Below, one piece after another: positions 1-8,205 of a stretch of DNA of 64,000 nt. Where the stretch lies: positions 186,001 through 250,000 of the forward strand of contig NZ_JAFCMM010000005.1 of NCBI RefSeq assembly GCF_018131225.1, in the 5' to 3' direction. Source of the stretch: Bradyrhizobium sp. U87765 SZCCT0048. Lineage in GTDB: Bacteria > Pseudomonadota > Alphaproteobacteria > Rhizobiales > Xanthobacteraceae. Both the position numbers and the translations under genes were made by a program. Numbering within the stretch: the first letter of the stretch is position 1; every line of letters starts with the position of its first letter. The notes below the pieces were generated by a model. The model was not told where the DNA came from. It made no database searches and was given only the letters and a program-made list of their open reading frames with translations.

Positions 1-257
1 GCTTCATCCTGGCGCGCCATGCCGGATGCGATGAGGCTGGCGAGATAGCGATGCGCCTGCGAGGCGGAGAGATCGGCGCGCTTGGCTACGGCGCCGAGCG
101 TCGCGGCCTGCGGTTCGGCGGCGAGCGCCGCGAGCACGCGCAGGCCGATCTCGACCGACTGGATGCCGCGCCGCGCCGCCGGCGCGTCGTCGCCTTCGGC
201 TCCCGCGGTGTCGTCGGCAGCGGTTTCGGCGAGGTCTTTCGTCTTCGGTGGGCGCAT
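1..257 (-). CDS. IclR-family transcriptional regulator, N-terminal part (cut by window edge)
   Basis: The minus-strand frame from the ATG at 255-257 stays open to base 1, giving 85 residues. After a charged, disordered first 25 residues comes the IclR winged-helix pattern: RGIQSVEIGLRVL (about 29-41), a small alpha helix, then LGAVAKRADLSASQAHRYLASL as the helix-turn-helix. The effector-binding domain lies outside the window. IclR proteins commonly control aromatic and acid catabolism genes, and the next operon is an aryl-CoA module, so it may be the regulator of that module; this is context only. The family call is firm; ligand and targets are unknown. Confidence 0.85.
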   Translation of the reverse strand, partial: MRPPKTKDLAETAADDTAGAEGDDAPAARRGIQSVEIGLRVLAALAAEPQAATLGAVAKRADLSASQAHRYLASLIASGMARQDE

Positions 258-300
258 GGTCGGGCTTTCGGAAACAGGCTGAGTTCTGACTTGCTTCCTT

Positions 301-403
301 GTCATTCCGGACGCCGCGCAGCGGCGATCCGGAATCTCGAGGTTGCGGCAAGGCTCTTCGTCGAGATTCCAGGTTCGTCGCTGCGCGACGCCCCGGAATG
401 ACG
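301..403. repeat. Palindromic intergenic repeat, family A
   Basis: The ends are inverted: GTCATTCCGG at the left and CCGGAATGAC at the right, with inner GC-rich arms (CGCGCAGCG / CGCTGCGCG). A second copy lies at 3732-3834. It fills most of the gap between the IclR gene and the thioesterase gene and probably folds into a long hairpin in RNA. Confidence 0.8.
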
Positions 404-417
404 GTACGACACCTTCT

Positions 418-843
418 CTAGCTTTCCTTTGGCGTGCCGTCTTCCGCCGTCAGCATTGCCCAGAACTGCGGATCGACCGCCGCACCCTTGAGGCCGCCCT
501 CGGCGTCGATCAGCGCCCAGGCGCGCACCTCGTGGCCGGTGCCGACGAGGCGGCCGCCGGTGCTGAAGCGGTAGTCCACCTTGAACCGCCGCTCGCGCTC
601 CAGCGCCACCGTGACCTCGATATCGAGCACATCGTCGTAGCGCGCCGGCGACTTGAAGTCGGCATGGGCCTGCACGATCGGCGTCACCGCGCCGAAGCGC
701 TTGCGCACCTCGCGCTGGCTCAGGCCGCGCGCCCGCAACAGCCGCTGGAAGCTGCTGTCCAGCCAATAGAAGTAGTTGGGGTAGAAGACGATTCCGGCTT
801 CGTCGCAGTCGCCCCATTCGATCGTCAGGCTGGTCTTGAACAT
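418..843 (-). CDS. 4-hydroxybenzoyl-CoA thioesterase-family hotdog protein
   Basis: 141 residues, the usual length of a single-hotdog acyl-CoA thioesterase. The N-terminus has the family motif WGDCDEAGIVFYPNY (10-24); Asp14 aligns with the catalytic Asp17 of the Pseudomonas 4-hydroxybenzoyl-CoA thioesterase. GAGG precedes the ATG. It is divergent from, and 73 bp away from, an aryl-CoA monooxygenase and its CoA ligase, so the likely role is release of free hydroxylated aromatic acid (for example gentisate) from its CoA thioester in the cytoplasm. Family assignment is strong; the substrate is inferred from neighbours. Confidence 0.85.
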   Translation of the reverse strand: MFKTSLTIEWGDCDEAGIVFYPNYFYWLDSSFQRLLRARGLSQREVRKRFGAVTPIVQAHADFKSPARYDDVLDIEVTVALERERRFKVDYRFSTGGRLVGTGHEVRAWALIDAEGGLKGAAVDPQFWAMLTAEDGTPKES

Positions 844-916
844 CGGCTTGCCTCGTGGTGTATTTTTGTATATTGAGGAATGAATTTCACAATGTCAAAA
901 ATTTGGGGAGGCGCAC
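844..916. promoter_or_regulatory. Divergent promoter region of the aryl-CoA module
   Basis: A 73-bp gap between the divergent thioesterase and monooxygenase genes, conspicuously AT-rich (TATTTTTGTATATTG at about 861-875) against a GC-rich background. It must hold both promoters and probably the operator of the controlling regulator. No clean dyad could be defined. GGGGAGG just before the ATG at 917 is the ribosome binding site. Confidence 0.5.
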
Positions 917-2071
917 ATGCGCATGGCGGTGCTGGGCGGAGGGCCGGGAGGCCTCTATGCCGCCTATCTCTGGAAGAGCCGGCACCCCGGCGACGAGGTC
1001 GTGCTGTTCGAGCAGAACCCGACCGGGGTCACCTGGGGCTTCGGCGTCGTGTTCTCCGACCAGGCGCTCGATTTCCTGCGCGCCGACGATCCCGAAACGG
1101 TCGACGCCATCGCCCCTCGCATGGAGCGCTGGTCCAACATCACCCTGACGCTGCGCGGCGAGAGCCTTCAGATCGACGGCGTTGGCTTTTCCGCCATCGG
1201 CCGGCTGGAACTGCTCACGCTGCTGCAGCAGCGCGCGGCAGCAGCCGGCGTCATGATGCGTCACCAGCACACGGTGCAGTCGCTCGACGAACTCGCAGGC
1301 TTCGATCTCATCGTCGCCGCTGATGGCCTCAACTCGCTGGTGCGCCGCGGCTTCGAAGGCGATTTCGGCACGTCGCTGTCTTACTCGGCCAACAAGTTCG
1401 CCTGGTACGGCACCACGAAACGGTTCGAGACGCTGTCGCAGACTTTCATTGCCACGGATCGCGGCCATTTCAACGCCCATCACTACCGCTACTCGCCGAC
1501 CATGAGCACGTTCCTGGTGGAATGCGACCGCGCCACCTGGGACGCTTACGGATTCGCCGACAAGACTGTGGAGGAATCGCAGGCGATTTGCGAGCAGGTC
1601 TTTGCGACCGTGCTCGACGGCCAGCCGCTGGTGTCGAACCGCTCGATCTGGCGCAATTTTCCATGGATCTGGAACGAGCGTTGGTCGTTCCGCAACATCG
1701 TGCTGATCGGCGACGCGCTGCACTCGGCGCATTTCTCGATCGGTTCGGGCACGCGCCTTGCGATCGAGGACGCCATTGCGCTGATGAAGGCGCTGGAGGC
1801 GGCGGACGGCGATCTGCCGGCGGGCCTGTCGCAATATCAGGCCGCGCGCAAGCCGATCGTGCACAAGCTGGTCACCGCCGCGCGCGCCAGCGCCGACTGG
1901 TACGACCGCTTCCCCGAGCACATGGCGCTGCCGCTGGCGGATTTCGGCCACAGCTACATCACGCGCTCCGGCCGCATCGACGATGCGCGGCTGCGGGCGA
2001 TGGCACCGCAGTTCATGGCGCGTTACGACGCCGCGCATGGTGCGGCGCGCCAGGCAGGAGACAATCGATGA
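917..2071 (+). CDS. FAD-dependent aryl-CoA monooxygenase (hydroxybenzoyl-/aminobenzoyl-CoA hydroxylase type)
   Basis: 384 residues. The N-terminal FAD-binding GGGPGG lies at 7-12, and the second flavin motif GDALHSAHFSIGSGT starts with Gly265-Asp266; both are typical of group A flavoprotein hydroxylases that act on CoA thioesters (salicylyl-CoA 5-hydroxylase, the monooxygenase half of 2-aminobenzoyl-CoA monooxygenase/reductase, 4-hydroxybenzoyl-CoA 1-hydroxylase). The C-terminal old-yellow-enzyme reductase half of aminobenzoyl-CoA monooxygenase/reductase is absent, so simple hydroxylation is more likely than hydroxylation plus reduction. The ATG follows GGGGAGG. The stop overlaps the start of the CoA ligase (ATGA), implying translational coupling. 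Which ring position is attacked is unknown. Confidence 0.82.
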   Translation: MRMAVLGGGPGGLYAAYLWKSRHPGDEVVLFEQNPTGVTWGFGVVFSDQALDFLRADDPETVDAIAPRMERWSNITLTLRGESLQIDGVGFSAIGRLELLTLLQQRAAAAGVMMRHQHTVQSLDELAGFDLIVAADGLNSLVRRGFEGDFGTSLSYSANKFAWYGTTKRFETLSQTFIATDRGHFNAHHYRYSPTMSTFLVECDRATWDAYGFADKTVEESQAICEQVFATVLDGQPLVSNRSIWRNFPWIWNERWSFRNIVLIGDALHSAHFSIGSGTRLAIEDAIALMKALEAADGDLPAGLSQYQAARKPIVHKLVTAARASADWYDRFPEHMALPLADFGHSYITRSGRIDDARLRAMAPQFMARYDAAHGAARQAGDNR

Positions 2072-3690
2072 CCAGTTCGCCCACGCTCATCGCCGACCAG
2101 GTGCCGGCGGACAGCGCCGGTGTCCGTGAGATCGGTTTCGAGATGCCGGAGCGCTACAACGCCAGCCGCATCATCTTTGACAATCTCGCCGCCGGCCGCG
2201 GCGACGCGCTGGCGCTGACTGGCCCTGCCGGCACGCGCACCTACGCCGAATTGTGCGCGGACGCAGCGCGCTGGGGCCATGGCTTTGCGTCGCTTGGGCT
2301 CGCCCGCGGCGACCGCATCCTGATGTTCCTCGACGATACCCCGGCTTATCCCGCGGCGTTCTTCGGCGCGGTGCGCGCCGGCTTCGTGCCGCTGCTCATC
2401 AACACGCTGACGCCGCCGGACCTGCTGCAGTTCTATCTCGCCGATTCCGGCGCCCGTGTCGCCGTGGCGGATGCCGAGTTCACCGCGCGCTTCGATGCCG
2501 TCGCCTGTGCCGACACGCAGCTCGCGACACTCGTCGTCGTCAACGGCGCGCCGGCCGGCCATGCGGTCGGCCGCACCCTGCACGCCGACGGCTGGCTTCA
2601 GGGCTTTGCGACCGAGCTTGCGGAAGCCGACACCCATCGCAACGAGATGGCGTTCTGGATGTACTCGTCCGGCTCGACCGGGCGGCCGAAGGGCATCGTC
2701 CATCTCCAGCACGACATGGCCTACACCGATGCGGCGTTCGGGCGGCCGGTGCTTGAGTTGAAGCCCGGCGACATCTGCTTCTCGGTGCCGAAGATGTTCT
2801 TCGCCTATGGCTTCGGCAACTCCGTTACGTTTCCGTTTGCCGCCGGCGCGGCGACGCTGCTGCTGCCGGGCCAGCCGAAACCCGAAGCGATCTTTGCCGC
2901 GCTCGGTCGCTTCCGCCCGACCGTGTTCTTCGGCCTGCCGACGCTCTACACCGCACTGACCAAGGCGGATGGCGCGCGCGACGCGGACTTCTCGTCGCTG
3001 CGGCTTGCGCTGTCGGCCGCGGAGGTGCTCTCCGCCGAGGTATTCAATGCCTGGAAGGCGCTGAGCGGGCTGGAGATCGTCGAGGGGCTGGGATCGACCG
3101 AGGTGCTGCACATCTATCTGTCCAACCGCGTCACCGCGAAGAAGCTGGGTTCGGCCGGTTTGCGCGTGCCCGGCTACGAGGTGATGCTGCGCGACAAGTA
3201 TGGCCGCGAGGTCAGTGATGGCGAAGAAGGCATCTTGTGGGTGCGCGGCGATTCCAACACGCCGCTGTACTGGAACCGGCCGGACAAGACCGCCGAGACC
3301 ATCCGCGATGGCGGTTGGATCTACACCGGCGACCGCTTCGTGCGCGATGCCGAGGGCTTTCATTTCTTTCGCGGTCGCGCCGACGATCTCATCAAGATCT
3401 CGGGACAGTGGGTCTATCCGCTGGAGGTCGAGCTGTGCCTCGCCGAGCATCCGGCGGTGCGCGAATGCGCGGTGCTGGCGCTGGAATTGCCTGACCGTCG
3501 CATGACGCTCAAGGCCATCGTCGTGCTCAACGACCGCGACGCCGAGCCGGAGGCGGCAACGCGCCTGCTGCAGGACTACGTCAAGGACAAGCTCTTGCCC
3601 TACAAGTACCCGCGGCAGGTGGTCTTCGTCGACGAGCTGCCGAAGACCGGCACGGGCAAGATCGACCGGCAGCGGCTGTTGACGCTGTAG
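2068..3690 (+). CDS. Benzoate-CoA ligase-family aryl-CoA ligase
   Basis: 540 residues of the ANL (acyl/aryl-CoA synthetase) superfamily. The AMP-binding P-loop YSSGSTGRPKG is at about 199-209, the A7/A8 region has YTGDRF, and the C-terminal domain carries PKTGTGKIDRQ with the adenylation lysine near 531. The overall pattern (KMFFAYGFGNS, GSTEVLHIYLSN) is that of the benzoate/2-aminobenzoate-CoA ligase group. The start is the ATG inside the ATGA overlap with the monooxygenase gene; longer upstream starts would run through that gene. It should activate a benzoate, hydroxybenzoate or aminobenzoate for the monooxygenase. Exact acid unknown. Confidence 0.87.
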   Translation: MTSSPTLIADQVPADSAGVREIGFEMPERYNASRIIFDNLAAGRGDALALTGPAGTRTYAELCADAARWGHGFASLGLARGDRILMFLDDTPAYPAAFFGAVRAGFVPLLINTLTPPDLLQFYLADSGARVAVADAEFTARFDAVACADTQLATLVVVNGAPAGHAVGRTLHADGWLQGFATELAEADTHRNEMAFWMYSSGSTGRPKGIVHLQHDMAYTDAAFGRPVLELKPGDICFSVPKMFFAYGFGNSVTFPFAAGAATLLLPGQPKPEAIFAALGRFRPTVFFGLPTLYTALTKADGARDADFSSLRLALSAAEVLSAEVFNAWKALSGLEIVEGLGSTEVLHIYLSNRVTAKKLGSAGLRVPGYEVMLRDKYGREVSDGEEGILWVRGDSNTPLYWNRPDKTAETIRDGGWIYTGDRFVRDAEGFHFFRGRADDLIKISGQWVYPLEVELCLAEHPAVRECAVLALELPDRRMTLKAIVVLNDRDAEPEAATRLLQDYVKDKLLPYKYPRQVVFVDELPKTGTGKIDRQRLLTL

Positions 3691-3731
3691 CGGCGCTCAA
3701 GACGTACGACAGCACAGCCGCATATCTCCGG

Positions 3732-3834
3732 GTCATTCCGGGCCGTCGCGCAGCGACGGACCCGCAAGCTCGGCCGCCAATCTTGCTGAACCGTCGAGAT
3801 TCCGGATCGCTGCTTTGCGGCGTCCGGAATGACG
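3732..3834. repeat. Palindromic intergenic repeat, family A
   Basis: Second copy of the family seen at 301-403: TCATTCCGGGCC at the left, GTCCGGAATGA at the right, with inner arms GTCGCGCAGCGAC and GCTTTGCGGC. It starts about 40 bp after the ligase stop, where it could also act as a 3' hairpin. Confidence 0.78.
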
Positions 3835-3860
3835 TTGTGGGGAGCGTTTCCTGATATTCT

Positions 3861-3969
3861 GCGTCATCACCGGGCCGGCGCGGAGCGCCGCGACCCGGTG
3901 ATCCAGCTTCACGAGGCTCGTGCGGGATAGAGAGAAGCTGGATTGCCGGGTCAAGCCCGGCAATGACGC
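3861..3969. repeat. Palindromic intergenic repeat, family B
   Basis: Begins GCGTCATCACCGGG and ends GGCAATGACGC, with an inner repeated phrase (CCGGTGATCCAGCTT and AAGCTGGATTGCCGGG) that gives a long interrupted hairpin. Sister copies lie at 5255-5347 and 16465-16558. Confidence 0.8.
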
Positions 3970-4008
3970 GATGGGTGTGGTGGGCTTTGCGAAAGCGCGC
4001 AACCTTTC

Positions 4009-4137
4009 TCCTCATCCTGAGGAGCCCGCGCAGCGGGCGTCTCGAAGGATGAGGCCCGCGCGGTCATGGCAACGTTCGCGCCGCCTCCGCCTCATGGTTC
4101 GAGACGCGGCTCTGCGGGCCGCTCCTCACCATGAGGG
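4009..4137. repeat. Palindromic intergenic repeat, family C
   Basis: Left half CTCATCCTGAGGAGC...CTCGAAGGATGAGG, right half CTCATGGTTCGAGACG...CTCACCATGAGG; each half is itself a hairpin. Related copies are at 12664-12775, 16744-16875, 19274-19388, 22501-22674 and 61363-61531. Together with the two preceding elements it explains nearly all of the 585-bp gap before the dehydrogenase gene. Confidence 0.8.
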
Positions 4138-4275
4138 AAGAGGAGGATCGTGGAGGGGGCGGGAGAACGAAGGCATGTCCCCGGCGCAACCGCGTCGCCG
4201 ATCCGGCTATGGTTTCATCCGGCGCGAGCGACTAGGTTGGGCACGATCGTTCGCTCTCCGATGGTGATGTGCCGC

Positions 4276-5226
4276 ATGTCCTCCGATCTGAAATCCTCCA
4301 ATTCCGTGTCCGCGAACCCGAAACAGTGGCAGGTCGGTCTGGTCGGCTACGGCGAGGTCGGCCGTATTCTTGCTGAGGATCTCCACAAGGAAGGCATTGC
4401 CGTCAGCGCCTACGATATCAAGCTCGAGGGCGTGGCCGGCGATCCGCTGCGCGCCCATGCGCGCGAGCATGGCGTGCGGCTCGCGGGCTCGCATGAAGAA
4501 CTGGCGGCGGGATCGGATCTCGTGATCTCGGCGGTGACCGCGAGCCAGACCGGGCGGGTCGCGGACGCCTGTGCCGGGGCGATCCGGGCTGGCGCCTGGT
4601 TCCTCGACTTCAATTCCGCCTCGCCCGGCGCCAAGCAGCGCGCTGCGGCACGGATAGACGGCGCCGGCGGCCGCTATGTTGAGGGTGCGGTGATGACCTC
4701 GGTGCCGCCCTATCGCATCCGCGTGCCGCTGCTGCTCGGTGGTCCCGGCGCGGCGGAGCTGGCGCCGCTGCTGGTTGCGCTCGGCTTCGATGCCAGGGTG
4801 TCCAGCGACACGCTCGGCGTGGCGTCGGCGGTGAAGATGTGCCGCAGCGTCATGATCAAGGGGCTGGAGGCGATGGTGATCGAGAGCTTCACCACGGCGC
4901 GTGCCTATGGCGTCGAGGATGCGGTGCTGGCCTCGCTCAAGGAAACGTTTCCCGGCATCGACTGGGAGAAGCAGGGCGCCTATTTCTTCCAGCGCGTCAT
5001 CGAGCATGGCCGCCGCCGCAGCGAAGAGGTGCGCGAGGTCGCCGAGACCGTGCGTGAAGCCGGTCTTAACCCGTGGTCGGCGGCGGGCACCGCCGAGCGC
5101 CAGGGCTGGGTCGCCGATCTCGCCGACGCCGGCGTGTTCGGCACGCGCGGGGAGACAGGTTTTGCTCGCAGCGCCGACTGGCGCACCGAGGCGGATCGGA
5201 TTCTCGCGACGCTGAAGAAGGGGTGA
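4276..5226 (+). CDS. NAD(P)-dependent beta-hydroxyacid dehydrogenase with DUF1932 C-terminal domain
   Basis: 316 residues from the chosen ATG. A Rossmann fold opens with VGLVGYGEVGRILAEDL (GxGxxG). The phrase LDFNSASPGAKQRAA and the C-terminal VKMCRSVMIKGLEAMVIES match the 6-phosphogluconate/3-hydroxyisobutyrate dehydrogenase fold followed by DUF1932, in which the Lys of the catalytic region is kept. In-frame ATGs at 4261 and 4267 are possible starts and none has a strong Shine-Dalgarno sequence; 4276 gives the usual length. It stands alone between repeat clusters. Substrate unknown; a 2- or 3-hydroxyacid is expected. Confidence 0.8.
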   Translation: MSSDLKSSNSVSANPKQWQVGLVGYGEVGRILAEDLHKEGIAVSAYDIKLEGVAGDPLRAHAREHGVRLAGSHEELAAGSDLVISAVTASQTGRVADACAGAIRAGAWFLDFNSASPGAKQRAAARIDGAGGRYVEGAVMTSVPPYRIRVPLLLGGPGAAELAPLLVALGFDARVSSDTLGVASAVKMCRSVMIKGLEAMVIESFTTARAYGVEDAVLASLKETFPGIDWEKQGAYFFQRVIEHGRRRSEEVREVAETVREAGLNPWSAAGTAERQGWVADLADAGVFGTRGETGFARSADWRTEADRILATLKKG

Positions 5227-5254
5227 GAGGCGGAGGCGCAGCACGTCATATTCC

Positions 5255-5347
5255 GCGTCATCACCGGGCTTGACCCGGTGATCCAACTTCGGGGGCTTGG
5301 CCGTGTTGTGAGAAAGCTGGATTGCCGGGTCGAGCCGGCAATGACGC
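5255..5347. repeat. Palindromic intergenic repeat, family B
   Basis: GCGTCATCACCGGG at the left, GGCAATGACGC at the right, with the inner AAGCTGGATTGCCGGG arm shared with the copies at 3861 and 16465. It starts 29 bp after the dehydrogenase stop. Confidence 0.8.
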
Positions 5348-5363
5348 AGTGGGTGGGATCCGT

Positions 5364-5440
5364 GGCCCGGGTCAGCGAAGCGACACCCGGGACCGGCGCT
5401 GCGAAAGGTGGCGCCCCGGATATCGCCGCGCTCATCCCCG
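5364..5440. repeat. Intergenic repeat, family D
   Basis: CCCGGGTCAGCGAAGCGACACCCGGG followed by CCCCGGATATCGCCGCGCTCATCC. The same arrangement is at 16619-16690 and, more diverged, at 61599-61680. It abuts the family B element in a tandem repeat cluster; the copy here has lost part of the middle. Confidence 0.7.
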
Positions 5441-5485
5441 CGACAGCCGCGCTCGCTGCAGTTCGGGATACGGCGATCGCGCGCG

Positions 5486-6250
5486 CTACCCCATCACCTC
5501 GATGCCGAACGCCCGCAGCACGGTGTCCTGCTGGTCCCGGCTGATGCACAGGCCGGCGTAGGAGCGCGGCGCGCCGAAATCGAAGGCGTCGAAGGTGGCG
5601 CGCGACAGCACGGCGCGGTCGAGAGACGCCTCGGTAAAATCGATGTTGTTGATCGCCGAGCCGACGAACGAGCATGCCGTGAGGTTGGAGCGCGCGAAGC
5701 TGGCGTCGCGCAGGTCGCAGTTTTCGAACTTGCTCTCCGACAGGTCCTTGCCGGCGAAGACGGCATATTGCAGGCGGCAGTCGAGGAAGGCGACGCCGCC
5801 CATGATCAGGCGGTTGCTGACCTTGCGGTGGACGTCGGCATCGAAGGCTAGGCCCATGGCGGCGCAGGCCTTGAACGTCGCCATGTAGGCGACGGATCGC
5901 GTGACCTTGTTGAGGCCGAGGCTGCAGCTCTCGAACACGGCCTCCGACAGGTTGCACAGCTCCCAGGCGCAGGCGCCGGATTCGGAGCTGTCGCTGAAGC
6001 GGCAGTCGATGAAGCGCGTTTCCTTGAAACTGCATTTGGCGAACCGGCAACTGGCGAAGCGACTGCCGCGGAGGGTGGATTCGTCGAACACGCAGTCGAT
6101 GAATTCGCAGTGTTCGAACTGCAATTCATGGAGTGTGAAGGCAACGATATCCGCCTTTTCGAATCGCAGGCCGACGATCGGATCGGTGCGCTGGAAGTAG
6201 CTTTCCAGCGGCTGCGGGGCGATCTCGATATCGGGAATGTCGCGTGCCAT
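5486..6250 (-). CDS. Pentapeptide-repeat protein
   Basis: 254 residues from the ATG at 6248-6250. From about residue 40 to 225 it is built of five-residue steps of the A(D/N)LXX type with Phe or Leu at the centre (for example FEHCEFIDCVF, SRFASCRFAKCSF, SKFENCDLRDASF), which fold as a right-handed quadrilateral beta helix. It is cysteine-rich, and one break near 120-160 separates two repeat blocks, an architecture also seen in Qnr/MfpA DNA-mimic proteins. Whether it protects gyrase or does something else cannot be said. No signal peptide; probably cytoplasmic. A longer in-frame start at 6331 runs through the short tandem repeats upstream and is unlikely. Confidence 0.82.
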   Translation of the reverse strand: MARDIPDIEIAPQPLESYFQRTDPIVGLRFEKADIVAFTLHELQFEHCEFIDCVFDESTLRGSRFASCRFAKCSFKETRFIDCRFSDSSESGACAWELCNLSEAVFESCSLGLNKVTRSVAYMATFKACAAMGLAFDADVHRKVSNRLIMGGVAFLDCRLQYAVFAGKDLSESKFENCDLRDASFARSNLTACSFVGSAINNIDFTEASLDRAVLSRATFDAFDFGAPRSYAGLCISRDQQDTVLRAFGIEVMG

Positions 6251-6296
6251 CGATTGTTGCCTCTGGAGCCGGAGGCGGCATGTTCTGGATCGAGCC

Positions 6297-6359
6297 GGCC
6301 AAGTCAAGATGGCCAAGTCAAGGTGCATCAAGTCAAGACAGATCTAGTCGAGACAGGCC
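6297..6359 (-). repeat. Tandem CTTGACTTG microrepeat, possible promoter of the pentapeptide gene
   Basis: Reading the minus strand, CTTGACTTG occurs three times (two copies followed by GCC) with a fourth degenerate copy, spaced 13-16 bp. Each contains TTGACT, which resembles a -35 box; the copy nearest the gene is followed 17 bp later by AACATG. These may be iterated promoter elements or simple slipped-strand repeats. Confidence 0.45.
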
Positions 6360-6381
6360 AGGACGGATCAATGGCACCAAC

Positions 6382-6693
6382 TTACCGCTTCGCCGGATCG
6401 ATCGCCTCGATGCGCGCGATGTGGGCGGCGAGGTCTTCTGGGGTGTAGCGCACCCGCACGCGCTTGTCGGAGGCGGGCTGCTTGTCGAGGCAGACGCCCG
6501 GCCGCCATTCGTGCGAGGGACGGATCGGACGGGGGGCGAAACCGCCGCCGCAGTTCGGGCAGACGTTGTGCAGCTTGTCGCGGGCACAGTCGGCGCAGAA
6601 GGTGCACTCGTAGGAGCAGATCACGGCCTGTGCCGAATGCGGCGGCAGGTCCTTGTCGCAGAGTTCGCAGTTCGGTCGCAGCTGCAGGGCCAT
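6382..6693 (-). CDS. DUF1272 zinc-ribbon protein
   Basis: 103 residues from the ATG at 6691-6693. The first half matches DUF1272: LRPNCELCDKDLPP, then CSYECTFCADC and a CPNCGGGF zinc-finger-like segment, so eight cysteines are placed to bind zinc. The C-terminal third (WRPGVCLDKQPASDK...) is charged. Function of the family is not established; members are small cytoplasmic proteins. It lies 157 bp beyond the MFS gene on the same strand and is probably separately transcribed. A longer frame upstream is rejected because it overlaps the MFS gene. Confidence 0.85.
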   Translation of the reverse strand: MALQLRPNCELCDKDLPPHSAQAVICSYECTFCADCARDKLHNVCPNCGGGFAPRPIRPSHEWRPGVCLDKQPASDKRVRVRYTPEDLAAHIARIEAIDPAKR

Positions 6694-6850
6694 GCGCCAG
6701 CTCCGTCTGATCGGTCCGGGCGGACTGTCGCAGACCGGCGGTGCGTCGCCAAGGGGCGAAAAGGGCGAAATTCCCTCGTTTGGCGCCATCGTTGGCGAGG
6801 CGCTGGCGCGGGCGGCGTGACAGAGGCCGCCGCCCGCGCCGTGGCCGGAC

Positions 6851-8155
6851 TTACTCGGCGAGGCGGACGACCGCTGGCGCACCGCGGGACTCGCGCGCCA
6901 GCACCATCAGCAGCACCAGGAACGCGGCCTCGATCGCCGCGAACACCACGAACGCCTCCTTGAAGGCGCCGCTCGACGCGGCGATGACCGCGCCCATCAG
7001 CCAGGGCGAGACGAAGCTGGAGAGGATGCCGAACACCTCGGCATAGCCGATCGCGGCCGGCGCCAGCGCGTCCGAGTACTTCTCGCTCATCAGCGCGAAG
7101 ATCGCGCCGCCGCCGAGCACCGCGGTGCCGCTCAGCGCCGCGCACAGCACCAGCGTCGAGAACGCCAGCGGCGTCACCACGCTCCACAGGAACAGGATGG
7201 CGGTGCCGAGCGCAAGAAGCGCACTGAGCTTGATCATGAACAGCTTGCCGAGGCGGTCGGCCATGTAGCCGCCGATCACCAGGAACACGACCTGCGACAG
7301 CCCCATCACCGTGCCGATGATGGCGCCGGCGTCGGGCGGCATGTGCTGCACGGCGATGTAGGCCGGCACCACCCAGGTCGCGGTGCCGGCGATGGCGAAG
7401 GTGCAGGCGGCGATGCCGAGGCCGCCGACCGCGATCCACTTGGAGCGGAAGATCTCGCCGAGCGGCAGCGCCGCCGGCGGCGGTGTGCTGTCCCAGCGGA
7501 AGCCGGCGACGCCGATCTCCTCGGGGCCGTTGCGCACCACGAGGGCGTCGAGCGCGGCGACGATCAGCGTGCCGACCGCCAGCACCGCGAAGAACACCCG
7601 CCAGCTCGTCGCCAGCGTCAGCGGGATGCCGAGCGCGAAGTCGAGGGTGATGGCGAGGCTGTAGGCGGCGAGGATCATGCCGACCACGGCGCCGCGCCGG
7701 CTCTGCGGAAACCAGCCGAAGATCAGCTTCATGTTGCCGATGAAGATGCCGGCGTCGAAGACGCCGATGACAAGGCGCAGCAGCACCAGCTCGACATAGC
7801 CCTGCACGAACACCTGCAGCACCATGCCGATGCCGGTGCCGGCGAGGCCGATCAGCAGCATGCGGCGCGCCGACATGGTGCGGCTGACCGGCGACCACAC
7901 CACCATGCCGATGCCGTAGGTCAGGGCGAAGATGCCCTGGGCGAGGCCGGCCTGCGCCGGGTCGAGGTTCAGCGTCTGCGAGATGAACGGCAGCACCGCC
8001 GCGAAAGCGTACCAGTCGGCGGCGAGGAAGATCTCGCAGAGGATCGCGAGCACCAGCATCCAGCGCTGCCAGGTGATGATGCGGCGGCGGTCGGCGTCGG
8101 CAACGGTCGTCCAGGTGGCGTGCGGCGCGGTGGCCGCGGTGGCGGTGATGGTCAT
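6851..8155 (-). CDS. MFS transporter
   Basis: 434 residues with 12 predicted membrane segments and the MFS loop 2-3 signature in the form SPVSRTMSARRMLLIG. The N-terminus to about residue 30 is cytoplasmic. It is the last gene of the minus-strand operon that starts with a flavin monooxygenase at 11368, 50 bp after the cupin gene. The best inference is uptake (or efflux) of the aromatic or related compound processed by that operon. The sequence does not allow a substrate call. Confidence 0.85.
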   Translation of the reverse strand: MTITATAATAPHATWTTVADADRRRIITWQRWMLVLAILCEIFLAADWYAFAAVLPFISQTLNLDPAQAGLAQGIFALTYGIGMVVWSPVSRTMSARRMLLIGLAGTGIGMVLQVFVQGYVELVLLRLVIGVFDAGIFIGNMKLIFGWFPQSRRGAVVGMILAAYSLAITLDFALGIPLTLATSWRVFFAVLAVGTLIVAALDALVVRNGPEEIGVAGFRWDSTPPPAALPLGEIFRSKWIAVGGLGIAACTFAIAGTATWVVPAYIAVQHMPPDAGAIIGTVMGLSQVVFLVIGGYMADRLGKLFMIKLSALLALGTAILFLWSVVTPLAFSTLVLCAALSGTAVLGGGAIFALMSEKYSDALAPAAIGYAEVFGILSSFVSPWLMGAVIAASSGAFKEAFVVFAAIEAAFLVLLMVLARESRGAPAVVRLAE

Positions 8156-8205
8156 GCGCGTCCTCGTCGATGTCGGGGTGGGCTTCGCGGCGGGCGACGG
8201 TGGCG

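Noticed and set aside
1522..2067. Upstream extension of the benzoate-type CoA ligase
   Set aside because: It lies entirely inside the monooxygenase gene in another frame. The ATGA overlap at 2068 is the natural coupled start.
3700..4140. Possible CRISPR array or tandem repeat locus
   Set aside because: Units differ from one another, are themselves palindromic, are not evenly spaced and have no spacer pattern. They belong to dispersed intergenic repeat families found elsewhere in the window.
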